A program made the translations under genes and the position numbers. Shown here piece by piece: positions 35,038-48,145 of a stretch of DNA of 64,000 bases (positions are counted from its first letter, which is position 1; each line of letters opens with the position of its first letter). The notes under the pieces are model-generated. The model did no database searches. It saw only the letters and a list, made by a program, of their open reading frames with translations, and was not told where the DNA came from. The stretch covers positions 21,480 through 85,479 of the forward strand of contig JAEWQP010000034.1 in assembly GCA_023399155.1 (NCBI GenBank), read 5' to 3'. Origin of the DNA: Verrucomicrobiota bacterium (GTDB lineage: Bacteria; Verrucomicrobiota; Verrucomicrobiia; Opitutales; Opitutaceae).

Positions 35038-35184
35038 GGAGCTTGCGTGCTTGGTGCACACACCCTCCCCACGGGGAGCGGGTGCGTCAAACCTCCGCCT
35101 GAGTTCCAGCAGGCGGAATCGGGGTGGGACCGGATGGGGAAGCCTGGAAACCAGGCTACCGTGTGCGCGAGGCCGATTTGCGCC

Positions 35185-35772
35185 ATGCCTGATCAACTCG
35201 ATCTTTTCCGCACCTCGACCGCGGCGCTGCCGGAGGGATTTCGTTACGCGAGCGAAGTTCTCGCGGCGGACGCGGAGGATGCATTGATCACGGAGATCAG
35301 GAAGCTGCCGCTCAGGGAATTCGAGTTCCGCGGCTACACCGGCAGGCGGCGCACGGTGTCATTTGGGTGGACTTACGACTTTGCGAGCGAGCAGTTGCGT
35401 GCGGCCGAGCCGATCCCGGCGTTTCTGATCCCGCTGCGTGAAATCGCGGCGGCCTTCGCGTGGGTGTCTGTGGATACCCTGCAGCAGGTGCTCGTGAGCG
35501 AGTATGGACCGGGCGCCGGTATAGGCTGGCACCGCGACAAGCCGGTGTTCGACCAGGTGATCGGCATCTCGCTGCTTTCGGCGTGCCGGCTCCGCCTGCG
35601 CCGTCGGCGCGGCGATGGCACGTGGGAGCGCAGCAGCGTGCGGCTCGAGCCTCGTTCGGCCTACCTGCTCGGCGGACCGGCACGCGCGGAATGGGAACAC
35701 AGCATCCCGGAGGTCGATGCTCCGCGCTATTCGATCACATTTCGTTCGCTCCGATCCGCAGCGGGAGGCTGA
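35185..35772 (+). CDS. alkB: AlkB-like 2OG-Fe(II) dioxygenase
   Basis: A 195-residue oxygenase of the AlkB family, which repairs alkylated DNA or RNA bases by oxidative demethylation. The iron ligands are in GIGWHRDKPVF (HxD) and AEWEHSIPEV (distal His), and 2-oxoglutarate binding in RYSITFRSLR. SEYGPGAGIGWH and LEPRSAYLLGGPAR agree with the fold. It is closer in length to the eukaryote-like ALKBH group than to E. coli AlkB. It is convergent with the pullulanase gene. Confidence 0.85.
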   Translation: MPDQLDLFRTSTAALPEGFRYASEVLAADAEDALITEIRKLPLREFEFRGYTGRRRTVSFGWTYDFASEQLRAAEPIPAFLIPLREIAAAFAWVSVDTLQQVLVSEYGPGAGIGWHRDKPVFDQVIGISLLSACRLRLRRRRGDGTWERSSVRLEPRSAYLLGGPARAEWEHSIPEVDAPRYSITFRSLRSAAGG

Positions 35773-35809
35773 AGGCGGATCAGGCCCCGGCCTTCCGGAG
35801 TGGGCAAGG

Positions 35810-39424
<3,615 letters not shown>

Positions 39425-39695
39425 CGTGGGTGCAGGGGGGTGGACTGCTGATACGGTGCCGGGTCCGGCTGGCCGGCGGCCGCAGGGGTGCAGGTGGCGA
39501 AAAGGGCGCGTCTGGATACGGGGCGACGCGCCCTGCGTGGGCGAGAAACCTATTCGACCCGCAGCGCGGCGCCACCGCGACCGCAGTGACGGAACCTAGT
39601 TCGGTGGGAGGAAACCTAGCCGAAAGCGAGAGCCGCGCGGGCGCCCGCGAGCAGTCGGCCGCGGGACGCTCGAGGTGTCGTCCCCGTGAGCGCTT

Positions 39696-40637
39696 TCAGG
39701 CGCCGGAATGCTCCGGGCCGGCTGGTTTCGTCGCAAGGCGCAGCGTGAGTTCCTCGAGCGCCTCCGGGGTCCTGGGCCAGTCTTCCTTCAGCAGACGCGA
39801 AAGGCCGCGGTCGGCCAGGAGTTTCCCGCCCGTCTGGCAGGTCGGGCAGTAGTTGGTCTCGTTCTCGGCGTAGCGTATCCGTTGAATGGTTGCGCCGCAG
39901 ACCGGGCAAGGCTTCCCGAACCGGCCATGAGCGGCCATCTGGGGATGAAAGGCGGTGACCTTCCCGGGAAAGCCATCGCCGCACGCCTCAAGGAGCCGGT
40001 GCGTCCAGAGCGCGAGGGTTTCCCGCGTCGCGGTATGGAGGCGCGCGATCTCGGCCGGCTTGAGGTTGCGCGTGAGCTGCACGGGCGAGAGCCGCGCGGC
40101 GTGCAGGATCTCGTCGGAATAGGCGTTGCCGATGCCGCTGAAGAGACGCGGGTCGGTGAGCGCGCGCTTGAGGGTGTGGTTCTCGCGCGTCAGCGCGGCG
40201 GCGAATGCCTCGGCCGGAGACTCGAGCACTTCGAGCCCTCCCGGGTCGTGCCGTGCGAGTTCGGGACTGCTGGCGACCGCATGGAGCGCGGCCCGCCGCT
40301 GCGTGCCGGCCTCGGTCAGCACGAGCGTGCCGTTCTCGAAGTCGAATCCGGCCAGTGCAGCCCGGCCCTTGAGCGGCGTCCCGGGTGCGTCGTGCCAGTG
40401 CAGTCGGCCCGCGATCATGAGGTGGATCACGAGCCACGCATCGTGTTCGAAACCGAAGGCCAGGCGCTTGCCGAGGCGACGCAGCGCGGTGACACGGCGT
40501 CCGCCGAAACCCGCGAGCGGCGGCTCCACGGTGCGCAGGAGGAATGGGTTGTTCAGCCGCACGCGATCAAGCACGCGGCCCAGGATTCGCTTCTCGAGCG
40601 CGGCGAGGTAAACGGCGATGTCGGGCAACTCGGGCAT
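39696..40637 (-). CDS. mutM: Formamidopyrimidine-DNA glycosylase family protein (MutM/Fpg-Nei)
   Basis: A 313-residue base-excision repair glycosylase. After removal of Met it begins PELPDI (Pro1 nucleophile and Glu2 conserved), has the helix-two-turn-helix region DPRLFSGIGNAYSDEIL, and a C-terminal zinc finger with CPVC and CPTC pairs. It is longer than typical Fpg (about 270 residues), due to a C-terminal extension of about 35 residues after the zinc finger. Lesion specificity (8-oxoG or oxidised pyrimidine) cannot be told. Confidence 0.92.
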   Translation of the reverse strand: MPELPDIAVYLAALEKRILGRVLDRVRLNNPFLLRTVEPPLAGFGGRRVTALRRLGKRLAFGFEHDAWLVIHLMIAGRLHWHDAPGTPLKGRAALAGFDFENGTLVLTEAGTQRRAALHAVASSPELARHDPGGLEVLESPAEAFAAALTRENHTLKRALTDPRLFSGIGNAYSDEILHAARLSPVQLTRNLKPAEIARLHTATRETLALWTHRLLEACGDGFPGKVTAFHPQMAAHGRFGKPCPVCGATIQRIRYAENETNYCPTCQTGGKLLADRGLSRLLKEDWPRTPEALEELTLRLATKPAGPEHSGA

Positions 40638-40872
40638 GTGAGGGGCACGCGCATTCTTCCCACGGAGTGCCGGCGGGTCAAATCCCGGGCTGTTGACTTA
40701 CATGCCGTCGCCGAAACCCTGTCATCCACTCGCGCAGACGACTTCGCAGGTGGGGCGCGCTGGGTCCGGTTCGCGGCGCGACCGGTCTTGTCGGCCGCAG
40801 GCGCGGCCTCGGAACCGAGCGCGCCGAGTAGGCCGATTCGCACTCGCGGCGGGTTCGGAAAACCCGCGTTTC

Positions 40873-41238
40873 CTAGGAGACGCCGCGCCGATCTTCGACG
40901 CCCGCACGGGGACGTGGCGCCCGGGAGAAAGGACCAGGTGTCGTTGTCCGTGCCGAAGAGTCCACTGAGTACGAGACTGCCGGTGCCAAACGGGCGGCCG
41001 TCACCGCAATGTCCACCTGGGCCAGCCGTCGCGTGACGTGCGCGTGAAAAACCCGGCCGGCGTCGGTGAGCCGCATGCGCCCGTGGCCGCGATCGATCAA
41101 CAGAGTCTCCATCTCGCGCTCGAGGACGCGGATCTGGCGGCTGAGTGCGGGCTGCGCCACACGCAGTTTCTCGGCCGCGGGGCTGGAGTTCAGGGCTTCG
41201 GCCACGGCCGCAAAGTCGCGGAGGTGCCGGAGTTCCAC
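40873..41238 (-). pseudogene. LysR-family regulator, HTH fragment
   Basis: From a GTG at 41238 the minus strand reads VELRHLRDFAAVAEALN, AAEKLRVAQPALSRQIRVLEREM and LTDAGRVFHAHVTRRLAQVD: the full winged HTH and linker start of a LysR protein. After about 85 residues family similarity ends in low-complexity Arg/Pro sequence and a stop, so the effector domain is missing. A 3' deletion is likely. It could still make a DNA-binding stub, but I treat it as a pseudogene. Confidence 0.65.
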
Positions 41239-41324
41239 CGGGGCACACTGCACGAGCCGCCCGCCGGGGCCATGCGACGTCACGCCGCGTTCGCGGCGGA
41301 AGCAACGGCGACCGGGTCGCCGAC

Positions 41325-41726
41325 TTACCCTGACGTCGCGCGCGGTGCGCGGGAGCGACGGACGCTGCGCCGGGCCGGCGGCACGATGCCAAACCGCGGG
41401 TCGAGCCGCTGGATGTGCGCGACGATCCGCTCCGCGTCCCGCTCGAACGATGCGACCGATTCCGGCAGATAGAGCCACTTGGGAAGGATCGGGTGGGGCG
41501 CCAGGGTCGCGAACTCGCGCACGATCGCCGGATGCTGTTCGCGCTCGCAGGGCACGAGCACGCCCCGCCACGGTTCGGCCTTGTCGGAGAGCACGAGCAC
41601 CAGCAGTCCGTTGAAATAGCACGCCTGCGATCCAAACATCGCCCGCACCTCGCACCCGGGCAGGGCGCGGAGCGGATCGAGCAGCCAGAGGTGGCGGTTT
41701 ACACGGCGGGCAGTCGGACCGGACAT
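41325..41726 (-). CDS. TfoX-like hypothetical protein
   Basis: A 133-residue protein. The core VRAMFGSQACYFNGLLVLVLSDK (MFG and a hydrophobic strand) recalls the TfoX N-terminal domain, with the added block HPILPKWLYLPESVASFE. The similarity is weak, and no competence role should be inferred. It starts at the ATG at 41726 and is 78 bases downstream of the M48 protease gene on the same strand. Confidence 0.6.
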   Translation of the reverse strand: MSGPTARRVNRHLWLLDPLRALPGCEVRAMFGSQACYFNGLLVLVLSDKAEPWRGVLVPCEREQHPAIVREFATLAPHPILPKWLYLPESVASFERDAERIVAHIQRLDPRFGIVPPARRSVRRSRAPRATSG

Positions 41727-41804
41727 GGTGACGAAGTCGGGGTGGATGAACCCGGGGTGAAGAAACGACGCGTCGCGCGTTCGTCCACTCGGTTCCTCCC
41801 TGCG

Positions 41805-43736
41805 CTACCCGGCGTCTTCGGCGATCATCGGCGCTGGGCAATCCAGGGCGGCCGCAAAGGCGCGAAGCAGGGCGTGCTCCTCCGGATGGACCACGCCGTC
41901 GGCCGCCGCGGCATGGGCCAGCGCGTCGAGCACGCGGGCGCGCTCGCTCATCGGGGTGCGCTCGAGACGCTGCAGCGGCAACGCCAGCGCGGTGAGGGAT
42001 TTTGCCGGCTCACGCGGCGCGCGCGAGAGATCCGCGACCAGGCCAAAACGCCGGGCGCCAGCCGCATAGGCGCGACCCTGGTGCTCGGCGTCGCCATTGC
42101 TCCCCGCGCGAGCCACGGCGTCAAGCAACGCCGCCACATCGGGCGCGGGCGCCTTGGGAAACGAAGGGAGTGCCGGCTGCGCGCTGCCGCCCGCATGGCG
42201 GCCGAGAGACCGGCGGATGATGCGGGCCAGCGCGAATTCAAACGCCGTGGTCCGATAATCCGCGGCGATCATCTCGTCCATGACGGCCAGGAATGCCGGG
42301 ATCCTCTCAGGCGGGAGTTGCTGGACAGCGGGTAGCGTCAAGTCCACCAGGGCGAGGCGCACGTCATCCCCGAGGTCGGCGGCTGCGCGTCCGAGTTGCA
42401 GCGCGTGCACCATCGCCGCGGGATCGAGTGCCTGAGTGAGGATGAGGCGCTGGCGGTTGGCGGTGGCGTCGTCGGGTGCGTGTGCAAGCATGCCCAGGAG
42501 CAGGGCGGGCGCCGTGGCGGGATCGTGGGCGGCATCGCGTACGGACTCGGGAATCGCCTCGAACACGCGGTGGGCCTGCGCGGGTGCGGCATCGGCCCCG
42601 GCGGCGAGCACGGCGAGAAACTGCTCGGGGCTGAGACCCCCGCGCCGCCGGGCGGCGGGGTTCGGCGGCGACGCCGCGGCGCCGGAGGCTTCGGGGGCGA
42701 GCGGGCGCACCGCGGGGAACTTGCCGTCAAACGCGGGCTCGATCGCACGTATGCGCTCGACCAGGGGCGGGTGCGTGGCCCACGGGCCGGCCGCAGCGCT
42801 GGCGAGTGCGTTGGCGAAGAAAAGATGCGAGCTCTCCGTGGCGTGCGCGTTTGCCACGCGTGAACCGGAGGCGAGCCCCCCGATCTTCTTCAGCGCGCCT
42901 CCGATGCCCTGGGGATTGCGGGTGAACTGCACGGCCGACGCATCGGCGAGAAACTCCCGCTGGCGCGAGACGGCCGCCTGGATGAGCCGCCCGAAGATCA
43001 CGCCGATCCAGCCCACGATGATGAGCGCCAGGCCGATGAGAAGCATGGGTGCGGCATTGCCCTTGCCGTTGCGCGAGGTGCGCGTGCCCGCGCCACCGGT
43101 GCGCAGAATCACGCGGCCGATCACCGTGAGCACGAGGATGCCAAAGAGCAGACCGATCAGGCGGATGTTGAGCCGCATGTCGCCGTTGAGGATGTGGCTG
43201 AACTCATGCGCGATCACCCCCTGGAGCTCGTCGCGGGTGAGGGTATCGAGCGCGCCACGCGTCACGGCGACGGCGGCGTCATCCGGCGTCCATCCGGCGG
43301 CGAAGGCATTGATCCCACTCTCGTCCGGCAGCACATAGATCGCCGGTACGCGCACCCCGGAGGCGATGGCCATCTCCTCGACGACGTTCACCAGGCGGCG
43401 TTCCTTCAAGTCCGTCGTGTTGGGAGCGATACGCACACCGCCGAGCGAATCGGCCACGGCGCTGCCGCCGGCGCGCAGGGCGAGGGACTTGAAGAGCGAG
43501 CCGAACCCGATCACCGCCACGGTGCCGGCGGCCACGGCGGCAAATGTCGCCGGGTCCCACCAGGCGAACGGTGTCGCGTATCCTTCCGGTCCTGACATCT
43601 CGGCCTGTACCCGGTCGAAGGCGACGAGCGCCACCACGTAGAGCACGAGCACGATCCCGATCACCGCCGCCGCGAAATAGAGCACGAGCAGCGAGGTGCG
43701 GCTGCGCGCGCGATCCTGGGCCTGGAAGAAGTCCAT
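41805..43736 (-). CDS. M48-family membrane metalloprotease (HtpX-like) with long C-terminal region
   Basis: A 643-residue protein. It has two N-terminal membrane segments (about 17-40 and 64-84), LKERRLVNVVEEMAIASGVRVPAIYVLP, the zinc site HEFSH (H177, H181) followed by ILNGDMRLNIR, two further membrane segments, and the distal E-type region ESSHLFFANAL. The C-terminal 300 residues are an Ala-rich helical extension ending in a TerB-like stretch (DGVVHPEEHALLRAFAAAL). It would degrade misfolded inner-membrane proteins. With lemA upstream it matches the common lemA-htpX pairing. Confidence 0.9.
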   Translation of the reverse strand: MDFFQAQDRARSRTSLLVLYFAAAVIGIVLVLYVVALVAFDRVQAEMSGPEGYATPFAWWDPATFAAVAAGTVAVIGFGSLFKSLALRAGGSAVADSLGGVRIAPNTTDLKERRLVNVVEEMAIASGVRVPAIYVLPDESGINAFAAGWTPDDAAVAVTRGALDTLTRDELQGVIAHEFSHILNGDMRLNIRLIGLLFGILVLTVIGRVILRTGGAGTRTSRNGKGNAAPMLLIGLALIIVGWIGVIFGRLIQAAVSRQREFLADASAVQFTRNPQGIGGALKKIGGLASGSRVANAHATESSHLFFANALASAAAGPWATHPPLVERIRAIEPAFDGKFPAVRPLAPEASGAAASPPNPAARRRGGLSPEQFLAVLAAGADAAPAQAHRVFEAIPESVRDAAHDPATAPALLLGMLAHAPDDATANRQRLILTQALDPAAMVHALQLGRAAADLGDDVRLALVDLTLPAVQQLPPERIPAFLAVMDEMIAADYRTTAFEFALARIIRRSLGRHAGGSAQPALPSFPKAPAPDVAALLDAVARAGSNGDAEHQGRAYAAGARRFGLVADLSRAPREPAKSLTALALPLQRLERTPMSERARVLDALAHAAAADGVVHPEEHALLRAFAAALDCPAPMIAEDAG

Positions 43737-43740
43737 GGGA

Positions 43741-43860
43741 AAGGAAGCGGAAAGCTTTAAGCGGTAAGCTATAGGCTTCGAGCCGCGGTCGGATCGGCGG
43801 GTCGAAAGGTTCTCAGCTCACCGCCTACCGCTTAAGGCCTACTGCTTATCGCTTACCGCG
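43741..43860. repeat. Mirrored GCGGTAAGC-unit repeat element E between lemA and the M48 gene
   Basis: The left arm (43741-43775) has AAGCGGAAAGC and AAGCGGTAAGC-type units. The right arm (43818-43860) has the reverse complement, CCGCTTAAGG, GCTTATCGCTTACCGC. About 40 bases of unique sequence lie between. The element separates two co-directional genes that are usually an operon. Confidence 0.75.
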
Positions 43861-43862
43861 TG

Positions 43863-44453
43863 TCAGCCAAAGCTGACGCGCGGTGCCTCCCGCTCGGCGG
43901 CGGTTTCGACCTGGAAGAGCTCGGCCGGGCTGAAGTTGAACATGCCGGCGAGGACAACCGTCGGGAAAGATTCGCGCCGCGTGTTGTAGACGGTGACGGC
44001 GTCGTTGAAGGCCTGGCGGGCGAAGGCGATCTTGTTTTCCGTGGACGTGAGCTCCTCGGTCAGCTGCGCCATGTTCTGGTTGGCCTTGAGGTCGGGATAG
44101 GCCTCCGAGACCACCATGAGGCGGCTGAGTGCGCCGGTGAGGCCGCTCTCGGCGCTGAGCAGGCCTTTCATGGCCGAGGCGTCAGCGGGATTGGCGGCGG
44201 CCTTCTGCGAGGCGGCGAAGGCGGTATTGCGCGCCTGGATCACGGCCTCGAGCGTCTCGCGCTCGTGCTTGAGGTAGGCCTTGGCGGTCTCGACCAGATT
44301 CGGGATCAGGTCGTAGCGGCGCTTGAGCTGCACATCGATCTGCGCGAACGCGTTCTTGAAGCGGTTCCGCAGGGTCACAAGGCCGTTGTAGATCCCGACG
44401 ATCCACAACAACAGGACGGCGACGACAGCGAGAAAGACGAGCAACGGAATCAT
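43863..44453 (-). CDS. lemA: LemA family protein
   Basis: A 196-residue protein with an N-terminal membrane segment (LLVFLAVVAVLLLWIVGIYN) and the LemA coiled-coil: YNGLVTLRNRFKNAFAQIDVQLKRRYDLIPNLVETAKAYLKHE, then VYNTRRESFPTVVLAGMFNFSPAELFQ. Its exact function is not established; it commonly sits beside HtpX-type or TPM genes, as here. The start at 44453 coincides with the conserved beginning. Confidence 0.95.
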   Translation of the reverse strand: MIPLLVFLAVVAVLLLWIVGIYNGLVTLRNRFKNAFAQIDVQLKRRYDLIPNLVETAKAYLKHERETLEAVIQARNTAFAASQKAAANPADASAMKGLLSAESGLTGALSRLMVVSEAYPDLKANQNMAQLTEELTSTENKIAFARQAFNDAVTVYNTRRESFPTVVLAGMFNFSPAELFQVETAAEREAPRVSFG

Positions 44454-44590
44454 AGGCGTGGGTGCTCCCTGGGTTCTGCGCAGGCCTTCATGGCGATTAG
44501 GCTTCGCCTGCGCGAGGATTTTAGTGCAGGCGTTTCGCCGGTGATTGAACTGGAGCGGGCACGGGCGTGTCCTCCAGACTGCTCGTTCGG

Positions 44591-47368
44591 ATGATGCTCT
44601 ACTCCCACGCTTCGCGGGCCCGCCGGAACCTGCCGGCCGTGGCCGTGCACCGCCTGACCCGCCTGATCCTTGTGCTCGCGGTCGTGGCCGGCAGCCTTGC
44701 GTCGTGGATTCCGGATGGCGGCCGCCTGCGCGCGCAGGACGTGCAGCCTGCGGCGGGTGCCCAGGTGGCGGCTCCCTTCTCGGAGGACAATGCCGCGGCC
44801 CAGGCGGCGCGCGGGACCGACGTGGGCTGGCAGATCGAACTGGCCGAGAGCGCGTCGCGCGGGGGCTTTCACAACCTCGGCGAGCGCCTGTTCCAGCAGG
44901 TCCTCGAGCGCCCCGACCTGGACGAGGGCGTGCGTCGGCGCGCCCTGTTCGGGCGCATTGACGCGATGATCGGTCAGGGGCGCGGCGATGCCGCAGCCGC
45001 GGCGCTCGAGGCGATCCAGGCGCCGCGTGATGAAGGGTGGCGGCTGCGTCGCGGAATCGCGCACTTTCTCGTGGGGATGAATTCGCGTTCGCCGGCGGAC
45101 ACGCAGCACGAACTCGACGCCATGAGCGAGCAGGTGCGCGAGTTGCGGGCGGATCCGCTCGGACGGGATGCGGCCTGGTTGTTTTTCCTGCGCGGCATCC
45201 TCGCCGGTCGGGCGGGGGAGCAGGGCCAGGCCGACCAATTCTTCGAGCGGGCGGTCAACGAGGCGGCCTCGGAGGCCGAACGCTCGGTGCTGCGGCTCGC
45301 GCGGTTCCAGAGCGCCCTGTCCGCGACGGAGGTGACGGAGTCGGCGGCCGCCGCGCTCCAGGCCAACATCGAGCGGCAGCAGGGCAAGCCGCTGGGCTAT
45401 CAGTTCACGCTGCCCTACGCGGTGGTGCTCGACCGGCTCGGCGACAAGGCGCGTGCGGTGGCCGTGCTCAAGCGCCAGCGCGAGGTGATTCCCGCGAGGG
45501 AGGTGCAGTTGCGCGACCAGACCTTGTTGTTGCTTGGGTTGATCGCGGGCGTGGGCACGGAGGACGGGCGCCAGGCCATGCGCGACCTGCTGGAGCGCGG
45601 GCGCGACCCGGATTTTCAGCGTATCGCGCTCATGCGGCTCGCCGGCGCGGCCCGGCTCGATTCGGCCGGCGGATCGGCGGATCTCAAGCGGCTGATCACG
45701 ACGCTGCTCGATCGCCCCACGCCCCATCCGTTGACGGAAGACCTGTTGTTTTTCCGCGCCGAACTGGCGCTGCGCGCGCGAGCCTTCGAGGAGGCGGAGA
45801 ACGATGCGCGTGCCGTCCTGACGCGTTTCCCGGGGTCGAACCGGCTGCGCCGCGAAGCGCTTGCGATCCTGGCGAGCTCCTCCTGGCAGCGGCCTCCGCG
45901 CTATCGCACGACCGCCGACTTCATTGCCCAGATGCTCGCGCTTCCGGAGGTGCTTCCGCAGGAGCGGGCGCGCCTGGCGCTCCTGCAGGGCGAGTGCTAT
46001 TTCCGCGCCGGCCGGCAGGACAGGACGGTGGAGGACTTTCGCAATGCCGCCGAAGCCTACAGTTCGATCCAGGCCGCGGGCGTGATGCCGGAAGGCGTGA
46101 GCGAGGGCGTGGTGTTCTTCCAGCGGGTGCTGGCCCTGATCAGCGCCCAGGATTTCGAGGCGGCCATGCGGCTCCTCGACGATCCCGCGGCGCGTCGCGG
46201 CGTGGATGCAGAGAGCTGGTGGCAGGCGGAGTGGAACCTGGCGCGCGAGCTGCAGATCCGCGGGCGCGGTGCCGAGGTCCTTGATCGCGCCGACGCCATG
46301 GGTCCCTCCGTGGCCGTCCCGGCGGAGCTGCAGCTGCGCTTTCTCTGGCTCGCGGCCCAGATCTCGCTCGAGGGCGGGCGGCCCGAGGAGACCGACGCGC
46401 GTCTCGCGCGGGTGCGAGAATTTGTCGAGGGAGCGCGGGGCGCCGGGATTCCGGCCGAACTGCGCGCCGACGTGCTTTCCAACGCGAGCCTGCTCGCGGC
46501 CGACGCGCGTCTGCGGGCGGGTGACCGCGAGGGCGGGCGGGCGGCGCTGGACCGTCTGCGCGCCGGCTTTCCGGGCAGCCCGGCTGCGGACTACTCCTTC
46601 ATCGTCGAGGCGGGCTACCTGGCGGAGGAGAACCGGCTGGTCGAGGCGATGCAGCTTCTCTCGCGTTTTGCCGACACCCGCCAGGGCAGCCGCTACGCCC
46701 CGGAGGCCCTCTACCAGGCGGCCCTCCTGAGCATCCAGCGCGGCCAGAAGGAGCACCTGGAGGAGGCCAACCGCCTGCTCGAGCAGATGGTCAGCCGGTA
46801 TGGCCAGGAAAACTACGTGTTTCAGGCGCGGCTGAAGCAGGCGGAGGTCAAGCTCAGCCTGGGCGAGTTCAGCGAGGCCGAGGCCATCTACCGCGATCTC
46901 GAGGACAAGTATCCAAACCATGGCGACCGTTCGATCGTGCAGATCTCGCTCGCGGGGGCTCTCATGGCCCAGGCCACGGTCGAGCCCGGCAAGTTCGACG
47001 GGGCCGTCTCGCGCTTCGAGCGTCTGATGGCCAACGAGAGCCTGCCCGCCGACCTCCGCATCGAGGCCGGCTCGCGGCTGGCCGAGGGCTGGCAGGCGCA
47101 GGGCAACGGCGCCCGGGCGGCGGAGATCTGCTGGGAGATACACCATCGCTTCGTCGAGGACGCGCAGGTCGTGGCCCGGCTCGGCGCCACGGGGCCTGCG
47201 TGGCTCTCGCGCGCCATCTTCCTGCTGGGCGAGATCGAGGAGCGGGAGGGCCGTTTCGACAACGCGCGGCGCCTTTACCAGTCGTTGCTCGACCACGGGC
47301 TGCCGGGAGATAAGGTGGCGCGGGCCAAGATCGCGAAGATTCTTGCGCCGGCCGGCTCCGGCGGTTGA
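44591..47368 (+). CDS. TPR-repeat protein associated with the second Exb/Tol-like set
   Basis: A 925-residue helical protein with an N-terminal membrane anchor or signal (LTRLILVLAVVAGSLASWI) and a long series of TPR-like helix pairs, for example YAPEALYQAALLSIQRGQKEHLEEANRLLEQMV, then LKQAEVKLSLGEFSEAEAIYRDLEDKYPN. It should sit in the periplasm and bind partner proteins. A GTG at 44567 is an alternative start. It ends 42 bases before an ExbB-like gene, so it probably belongs to that operon, as TPR proteins often do in such sets. Confidence 0.82.
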   Translation: MMLYSHASRARRNLPAVAVHRLTRLILVLAVVAGSLASWIPDGGRLRAQDVQPAAGAQVAAPFSEDNAAAQAARGTDVGWQIELAESASRGGFHNLGERLFQQVLERPDLDEGVRRRALFGRIDAMIGQGRGDAAAAALEAIQAPRDEGWRLRRGIAHFLVGMNSRSPADTQHELDAMSEQVRELRADPLGRDAAWLFFLRGILAGRAGEQGQADQFFERAVNEAASEAERSVLRLARFQSALSATEVTESAAAALQANIERQQGKPLGYQFTLPYAVVLDRLGDKARAVAVLKRQREVIPAREVQLRDQTLLLLGLIAGVGTEDGRQAMRDLLERGRDPDFQRIALMRLAGAARLDSAGGSADLKRLITTLLDRPTPHPLTEDLLFFRAELALRARAFEEAENDARAVLTRFPGSNRLRREALAILASSSWQRPPRYRTTADFIAQMLALPEVLPQERARLALLQGECYFRAGRQDRTVEDFRNAAEAYSSIQAAGVMPEGVSEGVVFFQRVLALISAQDFEAAMRLLDDPAARRGVDAESWWQAEWNLARELQIRGRGAEVLDRADAMGPSVAVPAELQLRFLWLAAQISLEGGRPEETDARLARVREFVEGARGAGIPAELRADVLSNASLLAADARLRAGDREGGRAALDRLRAGFPGSPAADYSFIVEAGYLAEENRLVEAMQLLSRFADTRQGSRYAPEALYQAALLSIQRGQKEHLEEANRLLEQMVSRYGQENYVFQARLKQAEVKLSLGEFSEAEAIYRDLEDKYPNHGDRSIVQISLAGALMAQATVEPGKFDGAVSRFERLMANESLPADLRIEAGSRLAEGWQAQGNGARAAEICWEIHHRFVEDAQVVARLGATGPAWLSRAIFLLGEIEEREGRFDNARRLYQSLLDHGLPGDKVARAKIAKILAPAGSGG

Positions 47369-47410
47369 GCGCAGTGGCACAATGCGGCCCCATCCCTCCA
47401 GACTTACGTC

Positions 47411-48145
47411 ATGAACGTCCCGGATCGGTCACTTTTCGAACTTCTCTCCCTCGGCGGTCCCGTCATGTGGGTGCTGCTCGTGCTGAGCGCGATCGGCCTC
47501 GTGCTTTTCATCGAGCGCGCGCTCTTCCTGCATCGGGGCCAGATCCGCACCTCGCAGTTCCTGGAGGGCGTGAAGAACATCGTGCGCAAGCGGCGCGTGG
47601 TCGAGGCGCTCACCGTGGCTGAGGAAACGCCCGGGCCCGTCGCGGCCATGGTCAAGTCCGGCCTTCTCCATTACGAGGAGACGGAGGATCGTATCCGGGC
47701 GGCGATGACAGAGGCGGCCCTGGTCGAGATACCCGTGCTGGAGCGCCGGCTCGGGGCGATCGGTGTGATCGCGCAGACCGCGCCGGTGATCGGGTTGCTG
47801 GGGACGATCCTCGGGATGATCCAGGCCTACCAGGCCTTCGAACGCGGCGGAGCCTACGCCACCGCCGGATCGCTTTCCACCGGCATGTGGCAGGCGCTCC
47901 TCACCACGGCGGCGGGCCTGGCCGTCGGCGTGGCGGCACGCCTCGGACATCACTTTCTGGCCGGCCGCATGCGCGCCCTCGTCTATGACATGGAATGGGT
48001 CGCCAACGACCTGCTGCGTTTCCTGGTCGGCGAGCGCGGCGGGGCGGCCGGCGCGGAGGGCTCCGGCAGCGCAGCGCCCGTCCCGCCAGGAACCCCCGCG
48101 CAACCACCCGCCTCCCGCGGCGCGCCAGCACCGGCGAAGCCATGA
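47411..48145 (+). CDS. MotA/TolQ/ExbB proton channel family protein (second set)
   Basis: A 244-residue membrane protein with three segments: VMWVLLVLSAIGLVLFIERAL (about 18-38), IAQTAPVIGLLGTILGMIQAY (about 120-140) and WQALLTTAAGLAVGVAARLG (about 158-178). The GLLGTxxGM and ALLTTxxGL blocks are the family signature. It has an Ala/Pro-rich cytoplasmic tail. It shares a four-base overlap (ATGA) with the ExbD-like gene downstream, implying coupled translation. Confidence 0.93.
   Translation: MNVPDRSLFELLSLGGPVMWVLLVLSAIGLVLFIERALFLHRGQIRTSQFLEGVKNIVRKRRVVEALTVAEETPGPVAAMVKSGLLHYEETEDRIRAAMTEAALVEIPVLERRLGAIGVIAQTAPVIGLLGTILGMIQAYQAFERGGAYATAGSLSTGMWQALLTTAAGLAVGVAARLGHHFLAGRMRALVYDMEWVANDLLRFLVGERGGAAGAEGSGSAAPVPPGTPAQPPASRGAPAPAKP

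Noticed and set aside
41325..41726. Calling this TfoX-like protein a competence regulator
   Set aside because: Only a short N-terminal block resembles TfoX; no competence genes are nearby.
44450..47380. A 976-codon minus-strand frame opposite the TPR protein
   Set aside because: The plus strand has regular TPR helices and fits the operon; the minus frame is a shadow.
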